The notes below the pieces were generated by a model. The model was not told where the DNA came from. It was given only the letters and a program-made list of their open reading frames with translations, and made no database searches. DNA of 64,000 bases from Notospermus geniculatus (Eukaryota; Nemertea; Pilidiophora; Heteronemertea; Lineidae). The translations under genes and the position numbers were made by a program. The stretch is taken from positions 126,162 through 190,161 of the forward strand of contig NMRB01001055.1 in NCBI GenBank assembly GCA_002633025.1, given 5' to 3'. Of the stretch, positions 54,338-64,000 are shown in pieces (positions within the stretch are counted from its first letter, which is position 1; each line of letters opens with the position of its first letter).

Positions 54338-55418
54338 ACCTAGATAGATGATCATAGCAAGTTAGAAAATACATGTATTTGGTCAAATAGCCACAAAACA
54401 TGCCACCAAAATGGCAAAATTCTGAACTTCACCTCTGTGACCTTGAAAAGTAGGTCAAATCAAAACCCTTTACATATGTCATGCATCCTCATTAGATGCT
54501 CCTATGATAAAAATTTTGGAGACAATCCAGTTTACAGTTCAGGACTTACTGGACTTTAAGCTTTGGTTTTGGCCACCTGGTGGCCAAGCCAAGAATCGAA
54601 TCTGACCAAAACTTGGTGCAATAGGTCACCTGACACAGGAGTATGTACGAACCAAGTTTCAGGTCAATAGCCCAAGCAGTTACGAAACGTGCCACCGAAT
54701 GACAGTGAAGGGCCAATAATGCTTTGGCTTGGGCCCTTCTACCATGTAATATGACTATTTTGCAAAATAAACAATTATTATTATTATTAATGACAAAATT
54801 TTGAACTTTGACCTCTGTGACCTTGAAAAGTAAGTCAAATAAAAAAACCATTACTGTATATTATGTATTCTCATTAGAATCACCAATGATAAAAATACGG
54901 AGATAGTCCAGTCATTACATGTAGATGAGGAGCAATTGCACTTTCTGTCTTTTCGGTTTTGGCTACCTGCTGGCGAAACCGAGAATCAAATCGAACTATA
55001 CCTTGGTGCCGTCGGTCTTCCGACATGTGAGTATGTATGTACCCGGTTTCAGGTCAATAGCACCCGCGGTTACGAAACGTGCCACCACAAGGCGAAATGT
55101 TGAACTTTCTCTGTGACCTTGAAAAGTAAGTCAAATCAAAACCCTATGTAATGTACCCTCATGAAATACACCTGTGATAAAAATTTGGAGGCGATCCAAT
55201 TATTAGTTCAGGAGTTATCGCACTTCTTGTGTTTTTGTTTTCTGCCATCTGGTGGCCAAGCTACATGTAAGAGTCGAATCGGACAGAAACTTGGTGTCAT
55301 AAATCATCTGACCAAATTTCAGATCAATAGCTCCAGCGGTAACGAAACATGCCCTGCCAACGGACGACGACGACGGACGCTGCACCATTGTAATAGCTCA
55401 CCCCGGTGAGCTAAAGGG
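54338..55418 (+). mobile_element. GGTCCATGGACC repeat family, copy C (5'-truncated)
   Basis: It lacks the GGTCCATGGACC end and starts at TAGATAGATGATCA, as at 16862 in copy A. It has about three ~290-bp units, a GACGACGACGGACGCTGCACC run and the end palindrome AGCTCACCCCGGTGAGCT. An 82-bp insertion (54705-54786) interrupts the first unit. Confidence 0.75.
54705..54786 (+). mobile_element. 82-bp retroposed tail with TSD
   Basis: Flanked by AATGACA at 54698-54704 and 54787-54793. The insert ends with AAATAAACAATTATTATTAT, an ATT-type tail like that of the SINE and LINE in this window. Probably a severely 5'-truncated LINE or a short SINE. Confidence 0.75.
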
Positions 55419-55498
55419 GTATTTCATAAAAAAGCACAGTTTCTAAATGTACTTGCTGGGAGTCACATCTGTAATACTGCCCCACATTAATAGGGTGA

Positions 55499-55910
55499 TT
55501 CTCCGGTAACGGAATTACAAATCAGAGCGAAATTTAGTCATATTTTTGCTCCCACCCTTATCTGGGACATACAACGGATGCGAAATCAGTCATATCCTGC
55601 GCATATCAGCCCAAAATATTTTTGAACAGGTTCAAACCAAGTCTACAATTCAAGCTTAAGGAGCAGTGTTCCCCAGTTTTGTCGGTAACGGAAGTAATCA
55701 AAGAGACAGTGCAAAAGCAGTCACCAACTTTTAAAAAATTCTTACAGAATACCCGCAGAACCTATGATTACAATAACAGTATGATAATACAGCTTAGGTT
55801 GTTAGTTCTTAGTTCAGATATTAACCGTCACCAAATCTTTCTACATGTAAGAGAAATTGACACTTCTAAAGACAGTGTGTGGTAACGGAATTACAGTAAC
55901 GGAATTACAA
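55499..55910. repeat. Duplicated block (partner 48054-48332) with GGTAACGGAATTAC motifs
   Basis: The motif GGTAACGGAATTAC occurs near 55506, 55880 and 55892. This copy is uninterrupted where the 48 kb copy is split. Confidence 0.8.
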
Positions 55911-56303
55911 AAAAATTACTTCTGAAAAGAAGGGTTCAAAGTCACATTCATCCCAACTGTATTATGTTGTACTTGTCCATTTTTCCTCAATCAGGCCTTG
56001 TAGATGTGAAATCAGCCAAAACACCATGGTTTTCATGGATGTAATCTGACCTACGGGGGGCTAAAGAAGGGTACCAAAACAAGGTCATGTCAGGATATTC
56101 TGTGCAAAAAACATGAATTTTAATTTTCATAAATTTATCTTGCCTTATAACTGAAAATACTTCACATTATAATTTTCAGCAGTGTTGCCTGAATCTCCTA
56201 GATTTTTTGCAGGTCTGAACGAGTTGTGATATCAAAGATGAAAATAAAAATTTGATTTTGTAATATCCATTCTCTACTGGAGAATTGCCCAATAGAAGAT
56301 TTC
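55911..56303. other. No gene recognised
   Basis: AT-rich, with no repeats or exon-like frames visible. Confidence 0.4.
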
Positions 56304-56416
56304 GCAAAGCCCCCGAAACGCCAGCACGAAGGCCATTCCCATTGTTCGATGTCGTGCAGAGAGCACCGAACAAACAATAGGAAGACGTTCGCGTCAGCGT
56401 TTCGGGGTGTTTGGGA
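56304..56416. mobile_element. ~113-bp foldback element
   Basis: AAAGCCCCCGAAACGCCAG is mirrored by GCGTTTCGGGGTGTTT. Confidence 0.55.
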
Positions 56417-56430
56417 AAACTCTACGTAAA

Positions 56431-56580
56431 AGAGTTTAAGAAATCAAACGATAAGCGTTAACTTTACGACAACGTTATCTTCTGTACCGAAAATGCAATA
56501 TATAATCTGGTGAATTCGCAGTATGAGAAATAATGTTGTCGTAAAGTTAACGTTTATCATTTGATTTCTTAAACTCCCTA
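56431..56580. mobile_element. 150-bp MITE
   Basis: GAGTTTAAGAAATCAAACGA and AAGCGTTAACTTTACGACAA at the left are mirrored by the right arm with two to three mismatches. Confidence 0.75.
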
Positions 56581-58258
56581 ATACGAGGATCGATATGTGA
56601 TTGTGAAGAACTGCAGTCATGTACATGTAGCCTGCATGGAGATACTATTCCAAGTATTGGGTTATAGGAATCTGGGAAAACCCATGAATGCTGAAATTTC
56701 ATTGGCTGAGACCACATTACGTAGTTCTGCAATTCCTGGAAATATTGGTTCACAAGGTGACCTTATTTTCAACACTGTCTGGTACGGTATGTCTGGTAGT
56801 ATTTCCAGCTACATGAATCTCAGTTCTTGAAGAAGCATTAGGTTTGAACTTTGGCGTGTAGTCACATTCTAGTGTGGTTGTTTTATTTGTGCGACAATTT
56901 TAGAACAGAAATGCTGTGATTTTTTTAGGTAGTATCCATTCTATGGACCGAGTCCAAATGGACTGAGTAACTTGGACTGAGTGCCAAAAAAAGATATAAA
57001 CAATAATAATGAATGTTATCACCATAAATTGGTAAGAAATAGTTATCTTCAATATGTACAACGTGAAAAGAACTAAGAAAAGCAAAAGTGTAAAATTTTG
57101 TTGTTCGCTGAGCCGACCTGAAATCCCCAAGTTACATCAACCCAATAGCGCGCCACACCCAGTCTATAAATAGCAACAAAACACGACGTCACGTCATATA
57201 AACACGTGCAACAGGCCGTGCATGCCGTCCGCATGGTCGTCGTGTCCTGCGAGTGATATCTAAACCCCGGGTTCAAAACATTCAACATGTTCAAAATGGC
57301 TTGCGGGAGTGTGAGCGGAAGGTGGGTAATAGGCCTGTGGCTTGAACTTAAGAACCAAGGAGCAATTTAGAGGCCTAGCCATGATCGGATTAGCTGTATA
57401 GGCCTCTATGCATTTGGTGACTCTTTCTCCCTCCCCACCTTACCGTAGACTGGTGTGAAAGTGAAAATGGCCGCCATGGCCGCATGCGCATCAGGCATGA
57501 TAGGTCAGAGGCCTATACTTCAACGCATTAAGACTCTCAACATGCTCAATAGGCCTACCTAATTGGTGGCTAACTTAGATCATCTTAGGTAGGCCTAGGC
57601 TAGGCCTAGGCCTATAGCCTAGACAGATTTGAAGGCCGCGTATTCAATTTAATTTCATACCGTACCGGTACCGGTAGGTAGGCCTACAGATCCATGACGT
57701 TGGTTGGGGACCGCTGCGTCAAAGGACGACGTCATGTCACGTCAGCGGCGCCCACGACATAACTCTGTTGGCGTGAAATTGCAAACTTTTGAGGCTCAAA
57801 TGATTGAATTCCATGGTGATTGCGGCCAGGTCCCTACGTCTATTTTCAAACTGCTGAGAGATTTAAAAACTAGAGATTCTTGACTTCTCAATGGTAGTTG
57901 AAATGTTTCAAACGGATAGATAAGTGCGAAGCAGTCGGCCTTCAAACTGGGCACACATTTTCCCCAATTTGTAAACATGGTCCCCAACTAAAATCACAGA
58001 TCTGTAGGCCTAAAGCAGTTCTATCTTTAGAACCGTCTCTTAGGCCGGTTCCAGGTAGGCCCTAGGCCTACCCTAGGGTTCTAACCATAGAACCGCACTT
58101 TATGAATACGACCCGAACAGTCTTAGAGGCCCGTAGGCCTAGGTCGAGTATGCGATTGCGACGTTGCCTAAAAGGTCAAAGGTTACGTCGGCCGTCGCGA
58201 GAAAAACCTGCGCATAGGCCTATTGTCCTCGAACTAGCCTATAAAGGTAGGCCCACCA
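56581..58258. other. No gene; AGGCCTA-rich 57310-58270
   Basis: 57590-57620 is almost pure GGCCTAGGCCTA-type sequence. 58020-58095 has an AGAACCG-bearing palindromic pair. No coding frame is supported. Confidence 0.45.
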
Positions 58259-58503
58259 GGGTTTCTGCCAGTGGGGCCGGTAGGCCTACAAATCTCCCCC
58301 ATGGCTTGAAGTGGGGGGTATGTACCCCTCTACTATTTGCTGAGCAATGCAGATTTCTTCTTCCAAATGTCAGGAAAATGCATTTTCAGGGCTTAAAAAG
58401 CAAATTTTTCTGAGAGAGGTCCCCGGCGGAGCCCCGCCTGAGGGTGCTTGTGACGCCGCACAAGCTATTGTACCCCCTTCTTTCAATTTCTGGCGGAAAC
58501 CCT
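58259..58503. mobile_element. ~245-bp TIR element
   Basis: GGGTTTCTGCCAG at 58259 is mirrored by CTGGCGGAAACCC at the right end. The 93-103 codon frames over it have no domain. Confidence 0.5.
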
Positions 58504-58661
58504 GTCCACTGCCACTGCCAGTAGTCGTGCAATCTGCGCCTAGCCCCTTTCACTGCGACCATGTAACGTTAGGCCCTACGGTGGTAAATTACGGCAGCGT
58601 CTCATGTTGTCTCGTCACGTTGTCGTGACGTTTAGTTTGGTACTAAAGGCCTACGGCCACA

Positions 58662-58898
58662 TAAAAAATACTTGTTTAGCGTCCCCTCCCGACCTGAAAA
58701 ATGCCAAGACCCCTGAATTTTTTTGTAATGCATTTCCCATTTAAAAATTGCCTCCTCTAAAATTTGAAAATTTTTAAAAACATTTTTATTTGTTTTTGAC
58801 ATATCTTTTCAACTAAAAGCTACTAAAAATAAATAAAAACCTCCCTCCCGACCCTGAAAAACTAAAGTGCCCGGACGCTAAACAAGTAATTTTTTTCT
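58662..58898. mobile_element. ~235-bp MITE upstream of the transposase gene
   Basis: AAAAATACTTGTTTAGCGTCC is mirrored by GGACGCTAAACAAGTAATTTT; CCTCCCGACC(C)TGAAAAA occurs near both ends. Confidence 0.75.
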
Positions 58899-58999
58899 GG
58901 CCTTTCTTCCAGGCGGCGTTCGAGCCAATTTTTCATGTTTTTGGGCGTGTCTCCACCCCATTTTCGTGAAAATTGGCTCAAAAAGACACTGTATTGTGT

Positions 59000-61900
59000 A
59001 TGGAGGGTGAGAGCCTTAGAATACAATGTAGAATAAACTGTAGGCCTTACATATACAATAAGACTTGTCGTTTCAGAGAGAAGATTGACCAGTTTCTCAG
59101 GTCAGCCAATCGCAGAACTCTGCGCGTCCCTGGTGATGGACATTGTCTTCTCCATTCCTGGTGTCAGGCATTGAAGCTTGAAGCTGGGTTTGATGTTGGC
59201 AGCAAAGAATTGTTAACTGACATGGCAATGAAAGAACTGCAAGACAATTGGAATTTTTACAAAGCATTTTGCACCTCCGAGGAAAACGTCGAATTCAATC
59301 TTAGCAATTTCTTCTTTGATAGACGGTATAACACCGACACATGCGACCTCATTGTTGCTGCGCTAGCAAACTCTACCAGAACATTAGCTAACATAGTGCA
59401 CATCAATAATGGCTCTGTTATTGTCACTCAGGTGACCCCCCAGCGGATTGGCCAACAGGATCATAACCATCAGATCTGGCTCGTTAATTATGGAGAACAC
59501 TATGAACCTGCCATTCCCATGGACCGGATCAACTCTCCTGCACCGTCCGCAGCAGAGGGATGCAGTAGAAGTCCAGGTTGGTGCAAGACGGAGCCCGTTG
59601 ATATCATTTCTAGTGATGAAGACACTGGTTTCACCAATGTTGTTCAGTTGGACAGTAGTGACTCGGATGTTCAGTTGGACATTAACTGGGCACATTCTGA
59701 ATTTTTTGAACCAGACCCCGCAGTCATCAGCAGTGATGATGGTGAAACAACAACTGGCGTTGTTGTTTATTCAGAGGTCCATGAAGCGATGTCCACTGCT
59801 GAGGCATTTCATGCCCTCACAGATCGCTTTGACGCCACCAAGGTTTGCTCAGAGAGACCAACTGGTGTCACAGGTAATAAGGCGTTCCTTATTGACAAAA
59901 CAAAAGTTGAAAGAAGAGATGTGACAGCTGATGACAATGGGGCCTGGTTACCACTGGGAAAACCAACAAAATACTTTTATGTTGATTCTAACCCAGGTTC
60001 ATTCACTTGTAGGGAAGCGAGAGTAGAAAAAACCGGGGATGTTGTTGTAGAAGCCTTTGTGAAGGAGCGAAGTGGCCGTTCTTGGGTGAACCGGGAGGTT
60101 CCAATTGATTCAGTCTACAGGGTATCAAGGTATTATAGCAAATGCCAGAGCAATCCAAATTTTCACAGGGTAGTGATTGACATAGAATCATTCCACCATT
60201 TCATTTTACAATATTATTGGCCAAGTGGGGTGGTAGAGGATGTCAAATTGCGGCAGCACGGCAACAGCAGCAAGACTGCTGCAAAGCCAAGGGCATACAT
60301 TAGGACAGCACCCTCTGTCCTTGATAAGATGGCAAAAAGGTGTAAGATTGAGAGGAAGGCACCCAAGAAGGCCTATCATGAATTGATTAGGGAGAACAAG
60401 GCGAACGTATCTTCAAAGGCAACTTTCTCTGCTGAGCCAAGAAACCTCCATCAAATATATGACATCAATTGGTCAAGAAATAAATCCGCACCAAATGGGT
60501 CCGGGTCGGATAAAGACAACCTGTTTGCTATAATTACCCAAGTGCAATGTAGCCAACTCGGGGATAGGTTCGTCAGAAAAGTGTCTTTTGAAGAAGGTTC
60601 GCCATGTTCCATTAACTTTACAAATCAGCAGTTGTTGGACGTGCAACGGTTTTGCACTGGTGATCACGGTTCCACCCTTGGCGTCGACATGACGTTCAAT
60701 TTGGGTGACTTTTACCTAACGGTAACAACATTTGAGAATAAGAGTCTCATTAGCCGCAGAAGTGGGGAACATCCAACTTTCCTGGGGCCAATGCTTGTGC
60801 ACTTGAAAAAAAACCGGGAAACATACGGAAACCTGCCGACGCAGATGTTGTTATATTGCCCTGAACTCCATGCCCTGAAGTCATTTGGTACAGATGATGA
60901 GGAGGCAATTGTATCTGCATTTAGAAATGCCTTTCCATCATCTGTCCACTTGCTCTGTTTCAATCACTTTAAAGACTCCATCAAACGGAAGTTGAATGAA
61001 ATGAAAGTTGATGATGAAATGAGTCAGAAAATAGTATTCGATATATTTGGCGTGAAGAGGGGTGACACTTGGGAGGCTGGCCTTGTCGATTCTGAAGATG
61101 TGGACGATCTAAGAACCAAAGCAGAAATATGCAGAAAACGCTGGGACACTGATTTTTTCAAATGGTTCATGGAATATAAAGTTGACAAGTTAGCTGAATC
61201 TATGGTTGCATCAGTGAGGGAATATGCAGGCTTAGGTTCGCCGCCACTTCGTTACACTCAGAATAGGGTTGAACGTATGAATCGATTGCTGAAACAACAC
61301 ATGTGTTATCAGAAGCAGCAGTGGCCCCAGTTGAATGAGGCACTTTATGATCTGGTCACCGCTCAGTACGAAGAGGCAGAGCGTGCCATATATGGCATGG
61401 GGGAGTATTACTTGAGTCCGCAGTACTCTAGTTATGAACGTCACCCCAAGGAATGGCAAAAATTGTCAACTGCACAGCAAAAGTCCCTTGTAGGCAAGTT
61501 TTTTTCAGACACTACTATTAGAGCACGTGATGGACAGGCAAAAAAGCCTGACGGGGCACAATCTAGGCCTACTTCTACTTCCAGTGATATGCGTAGTACC
61601 AGTGGATCCTTGTCTTTGAACGCCGAAGATTTAAATCTGCCAACTATAGCAAAAGGTACTCTCATGAATATTTGGGCAAAGGCACAGAAGCTTCTGAATG
61701 CAACAAATGCAATTGTTGTTGCACCTGGTACTGCTGAGAATGCGTTCTCAGTTGTTTCAGAAAGCTGCGGCAAGGGTTCTCCACAATTATATGTCCATAA
61801 ATTAGGTAAGCATGGACAGGTCAAGTGTGAGTGTGACATGTACCTTGCTGCAAACATCTGTGCACACTCCGTAGGTGTTGCTGAGAAAATAGGGTGTCTG

Positions 61901-62443
61901 GCTGAATTTATAAGATGGGTCAGAAATAAGGGAAAGGCGCCTAACATCAGTACCTTCCTCCGCTCTAGCTTGCCAAAGAACGCGGGGAAAAAACCCGGGG
62001 AACGTGGAAGATCTGCAGCTAAGTCTAAGGTACCGGTGCAAAGGACAGTTGAGCGACTTGCAGAACCCATGTTTACTGAATATTTTCACAATAACAATGA
62101 CTTCTTTGTGGTCTTCATTGATAAGAAGTCCAAAAAGTGCGAGTCATGCAAGATTGATTTTCCACAGCGAATGAAGGTGGCCCCATATGATATCGTTGTC
62201 CAACATAAGGAAAGGTACAAATACCCTCTAGAGGAAGATGGGAAAACATCATGGGTGCCAACAGAGAAAAAAGAACGTGATGTTTATTACCATCCCGACA
62301 GAGGTTGTATTGAGAAGCGACACCCTTATTTCCAAACCGACCTCATTGCAATTGAAGATGACGTGAAACGCAACTTAAAACCAGTCCATTGGCAATTACT
62401 TAAGGATGGCCTATCGTACTGTAACAATGGTGACCCTACCTAA
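59000..62443 (+). CDS. OTU protease-MULE transposase-SWIM fusion protein
   Basis: An intact frame of about 1147 residues from the first ATG; an in-frame stop lies at 58967-58969. Numbering from that ATG: OTU-type protease at ~35-175 with GDGHCLLHSW (D46, C49) and EHYEP (H167), so the catalytic Cys and His are present. An acidic serine-rich linker follows (~200-260). The MULE-type DDE transposase is at ~555-780: first Asp in LGVDMTF (563), second in FGTDDEEA (632), the conserved His in LLCFNHFKD, and the Glu in NRVERMNRLLK (759). A SWIM zinc finger, CECDMYLAANICAHS, is at ~943-956. A C-terminal CESCKIDFP zinc-like motif ends the protein. Known: OTU-bearing MULEs (Phantom-like) exist in animals; OTU domains remove ubiquitin. 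Inferred: either an autonomous transposon or a domesticated derivative. No long terminal inverted repeats were found beside it, and no AATAAA within 190 bases after the stop. A CAG at 58910-58912 could be a splice acceptor but leads into the stop. Confidence 0.9.
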   Translation: MEGESLRIQCRINCRPYIYNKTCRFREKIDQFLRSANRRTLRVPGDGHCLLHSWCQALKLEAGFDVGSKELLTDMAMKELQDNWNFYKAFCTSEENVEFNLSNFFFDRRYNTDTCDLIVAALANSTRTLANIVHINNGSVIVTQVTPQRIGQQDHNHQIWLVNYGEHYEPAIPMDRINSPAPSAAEGCSRSPGWCKTEPVDIISSDEDTGFTNVVQLDSSDSDVQLDINWAHSEFFEPDPAVISSDDGETTTGVVVYSEVHEAMSTAEAFHALTDRFDATKVCSERPTGVTGNKAFLIDKTKVERRDVTADDNGAWLPLGKPTKYFYVDSNPGSFTCREARVEKTGDVVVEAFVKERSGRSWVNREVPIDSVYRVSRYYSKCQSNPNFHRVVIDIESFHHFILQYYWPSGVVEDVKLRQHGNSSKTAAKPRAYIRTAPSVLDKMAKRCKIERKAPKKAYHELIRENKANVSSKATFSAEPRNLHQIYDINWSRNKSAPNGSGSDKDNLFAIITQVQCSQLGDRFVRKVSFEEGSPCSINFTNQQLLDVQRFCTGDHGSTLGVDMTFNLGDFYLTVTTFENKSLISRRSGEHPTFLGPMLVHLKKNRETYGNLPTQMLLYCPELHALKSFGTDDEEAIVSAFRNAFPSSVHLLCFNHFKDSIKRKLNEMKVDDEMSQKIVFDIFGVKRGDTWEAGLVDSEDVDDLRTKAEICRKRWDTDFFKWFMEYKVDKLAESMVASVREYAGLGSPPLRYTQNRVERMNRLLKQHMCYQKQQWPQLNEALYDLVTAQYEEAERAIYGMGEYYLSPQYSSYERHPKEWQKLSTAQQKSLVGKFFSDTTIRARDGQAKKPDGAQSRPTSTSSDMRSTSGSLSLNAEDLNLPTIAKGTLMNIWAKAQKLLNATNAIVVAPGTAENAFSVVSESCGKGSPQLYVHKLGKHGQVKCECDMYLAANICAHSVGVAEKIGCLAEFIRWVRNKGKAPNISTFLRSSLPKNAGKKPGERGRSAAKSKVPVQRTVERLAEPMFTEYFHNNNDFFVVFIDKKSKKCESCKIDFPQRMKVAPYDIVVQHKERYKYPLEEDGKTSWVPTEKKERDVYYHPDRGCIEKRHPYFQTDLIAIEDDVKRNLKPVHWQLLKDGLSYCNNGDPT

Positions 62444-62638
62444 GTTGTAAAGAGTCCCCAAACTGGTCGGTAACCATGGTAATTGCTCACACCTGTGGCT
62501 AGGTTAGGGCACGACAAATTTCACTCATTTACAGGTATTGGATCAGAGTATGATTCAGTCGTGATGTTAATGTTGTTGTCTTTGAGTCTGGTCAGGTACA
62601 GAATGTGTTGTTTTTGTCAGGCCAGGCATGCCAGGCCA
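62444..62638. other. 3' flank of the transposase gene
   Basis: No inverted terminal repeat matching the 5' side is visible. GGCCAGGCATGCCAGGCC near 62620 is a short palindrome-like stretch. Confidence 0.45.
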
Positions 62639-63785
62639 TTTTAGCTCACCGGGGTGAGCTACTAGTATTACGATGGTGCAGCGTCCGTCATCCGTTTGCA
62701 GGGCACGTTTCGTAATCGCTGGAGCTACTGATCTGAAACTTGGTAATACATATATACCGCTAGTATGGCACGCCGCTTGCTTCAAAACGTCAAGAACAAA
62801 AAAAACACAATCGAAGTTTGCAAAAAACAAAGTCAGAAGCAATATTGCAATTCAAAAACATAAAAAGAAAAGTTGAAAATTATTTTCAAAGGGTTGTAAG
62901 AACAACACAATCATAAAAAACCAAAACGAAAATGAGAAAGTCAGAATTAAAACAAATTTATAATCGACCGAAAAAAAACAGTCGAAGAATTAAATATAAA
63001 GTCGAACATTATGACGTCATCACTTCTTGCGTGCTCCGTGTCAAGTTGCTCGCATAATGTTCGACTTTATTTTCAATTCTTCGACTGTGTTTCTTTTGTT
63101 TTTTTATGGTTGTGGTTTTCTTACAACTCTTTAAAAATAATTTTAAACTTTACTTTTTATATGTTTTTGAATTGAAATATTTCTTCGGACTTTGTTTTTG
63201 CTAACTTCGATTGTGTTTTTGCTCTTGTCATTTTGAAGCAAACGGCGTGCGATATACTAGGTCATGACCTATGACACCAAGTTTCGGTCCGAATCTACTC
63301 TTAGCTTGTCCACCAGGTGGCGGAAACAAAAAGCACAAAACGTGAAATAACTCCTGAACTACATGACTGGATCACCTCCAAATTTTTATCATAGGAGGTG
63401 CATCTAATGAGGGTACATTAAATATATAACGGTGCCATTTTGGTGGCACGTTTTGAGGCTATTTTTGGCCGTATTCTATAGGTGTGATCATCTATCAATG
63501 TACCCTGTACATGTACAATGTATCTGTACATGTACAATGTATGTGTACATCAAATTTTTGCCCAATTGGAATGCAAATAATGGTCACCAGGCAGTCATCT
63601 TGGAAAATGGACTTTGGTACATATGTCATAAATTCTCAACCCAGAATGTTTTGACCTTTAAATTTTGACCATAATCATATGACCCTAAAACTCAAGGCCC
63701 TGGAACATTTCGATTTAACATTTGTCATTTGTTTTTCTGGTACGTTCGCTCAGGTGAGCACATGGTCCATGGACCACTTCATTTA
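62639..63785 (-). mobile_element. GGTCCATGGACC repeat family, copy D
   Basis: Reverse orientation: it begins with TAGCTCACCGGGGTGAGCTA and ends with GTGAGCACATGGTCCATGGACC. It has about one ~290-bp unit, split by the nested MITE at 62764-63256. Confidence 0.8.
62764..63256. mobile_element. 493-bp foldback MITE nested in copy D
   Basis: Arms of roughly 230 bp, about 85-90% inverted matches (CACGCCG(C/T)TTGCTTCAAAA at the ends, GTCGAACATTATG near the centre). CTAG adjoins both ends (62760-62763 and 63257-63260) and fits a 4-bp target duplication; the uninterrupted copies A and C-type sequence show where it entered. Confidence 0.8.
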
Positions 63786-64000
63786 TTATTACACTCATAT
63801 ACTCCTAATGTGGAAATAAAACGTTTCATTTCTATTTTTGCAGTGAATGAAAATTTTAAAAACATAGAAAAGTGAACATTTCCTGTGGCAAAAAAAATCG
63901 GAGAACTGGCCATCAAAAATAGTCTGGCCCATGTTAAATTAGATTTTACCTGTGGGCCTACTTTGATTAGGGCCAAACCAGGCACAAATTATTTTTTGTT

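Noticed and set aside
62673-62876. Short frame after the transposase gene
   Set aside because: It spans the junction of two nested repeats.

Overview
The window is animal nuclear DNA. There are no bacterial operons or ribosome binding sites; the few genes are isolated and widely spaced, and splice signals are visible. Most of the sequence is interspersed repeats. The many short AGGCCTA/TAGGCCT motifs, the abundant small inverted-repeat transposons, Penelope-like and CR1-like retroelements, a TRIM-type gene and an orphan-type rhodopsin-like receptor suggest a marine invertebrate deuterostome (echinoderm or hemichordate more likely than not). That placement is an inference and the species is not identified.

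Protein-coding content is sparse. (1) 59000-62443 (+) is one intact reading frame of about 1147 residues joining an OTU cysteine-protease domain, a Mutator/MULE-type DDE transposase and a SWIM zinc finger. It resembles the OTU-bearing MULE/Phantom transposases of animals. (2) 52302-54269 (-) is an intact RING/B-box/coiled-coil TRIM-family protein whose start lies just after a 3' splice site. (3) 41851-42968 (-) is a class A GPCR split by one frameshift between TM2 and TM3. (4) 34093-34334 (-) is a terminal exon with a PAN/apple-like cysteine pattern. (5) 26567-27364 and 28242-29201 (+) are two fairly long unrecognised reading frames. (6) 13490-15286 (-) is a Penelope-like reverse transcriptase fragment.

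Layout. 1-7 kb: terminal-inverted-repeat (TIR) elements, one tRNA-derived SINE, and a three-layer nest at 4954-6470. 7.5-12.6 kb: a back-to-back array of GC-rich miniature transposons. 13.5-20 kb: the Penelope fragment, tandem C/G-rich repeats, a ~1.3 kb repeat with ~290 bp tandem units, and a deleted CR1-like LINE. 20-34 kb: foldback elements, long near-perfect inverted repeats and the unrecognised frames. 34-41 kb: tandem and microsatellite repeats. 42-43 kb: the GPCR. 44-52 kb: duplicated repeat blocks, including one ambiguous-base gap. 52-55 kb: the TRIM gene and another copy of the ~1.3 kb repeat. 56-64 kb: small elements, the OTU-transposase gene and a fourth ~1.3 kb repeat copy.

The genes show no functional linkage. 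The coherent biology is transposition. The two observations I rate highest are (a) three short insertions that share the same 3' end, each flanked by a 9-12 bp target duplication and each closed at the other end by a hairpin or palindrome of its own sequence, as if cDNA synthesis had snapped back; and (b) the intact OTU-MULE-SWIM protein.
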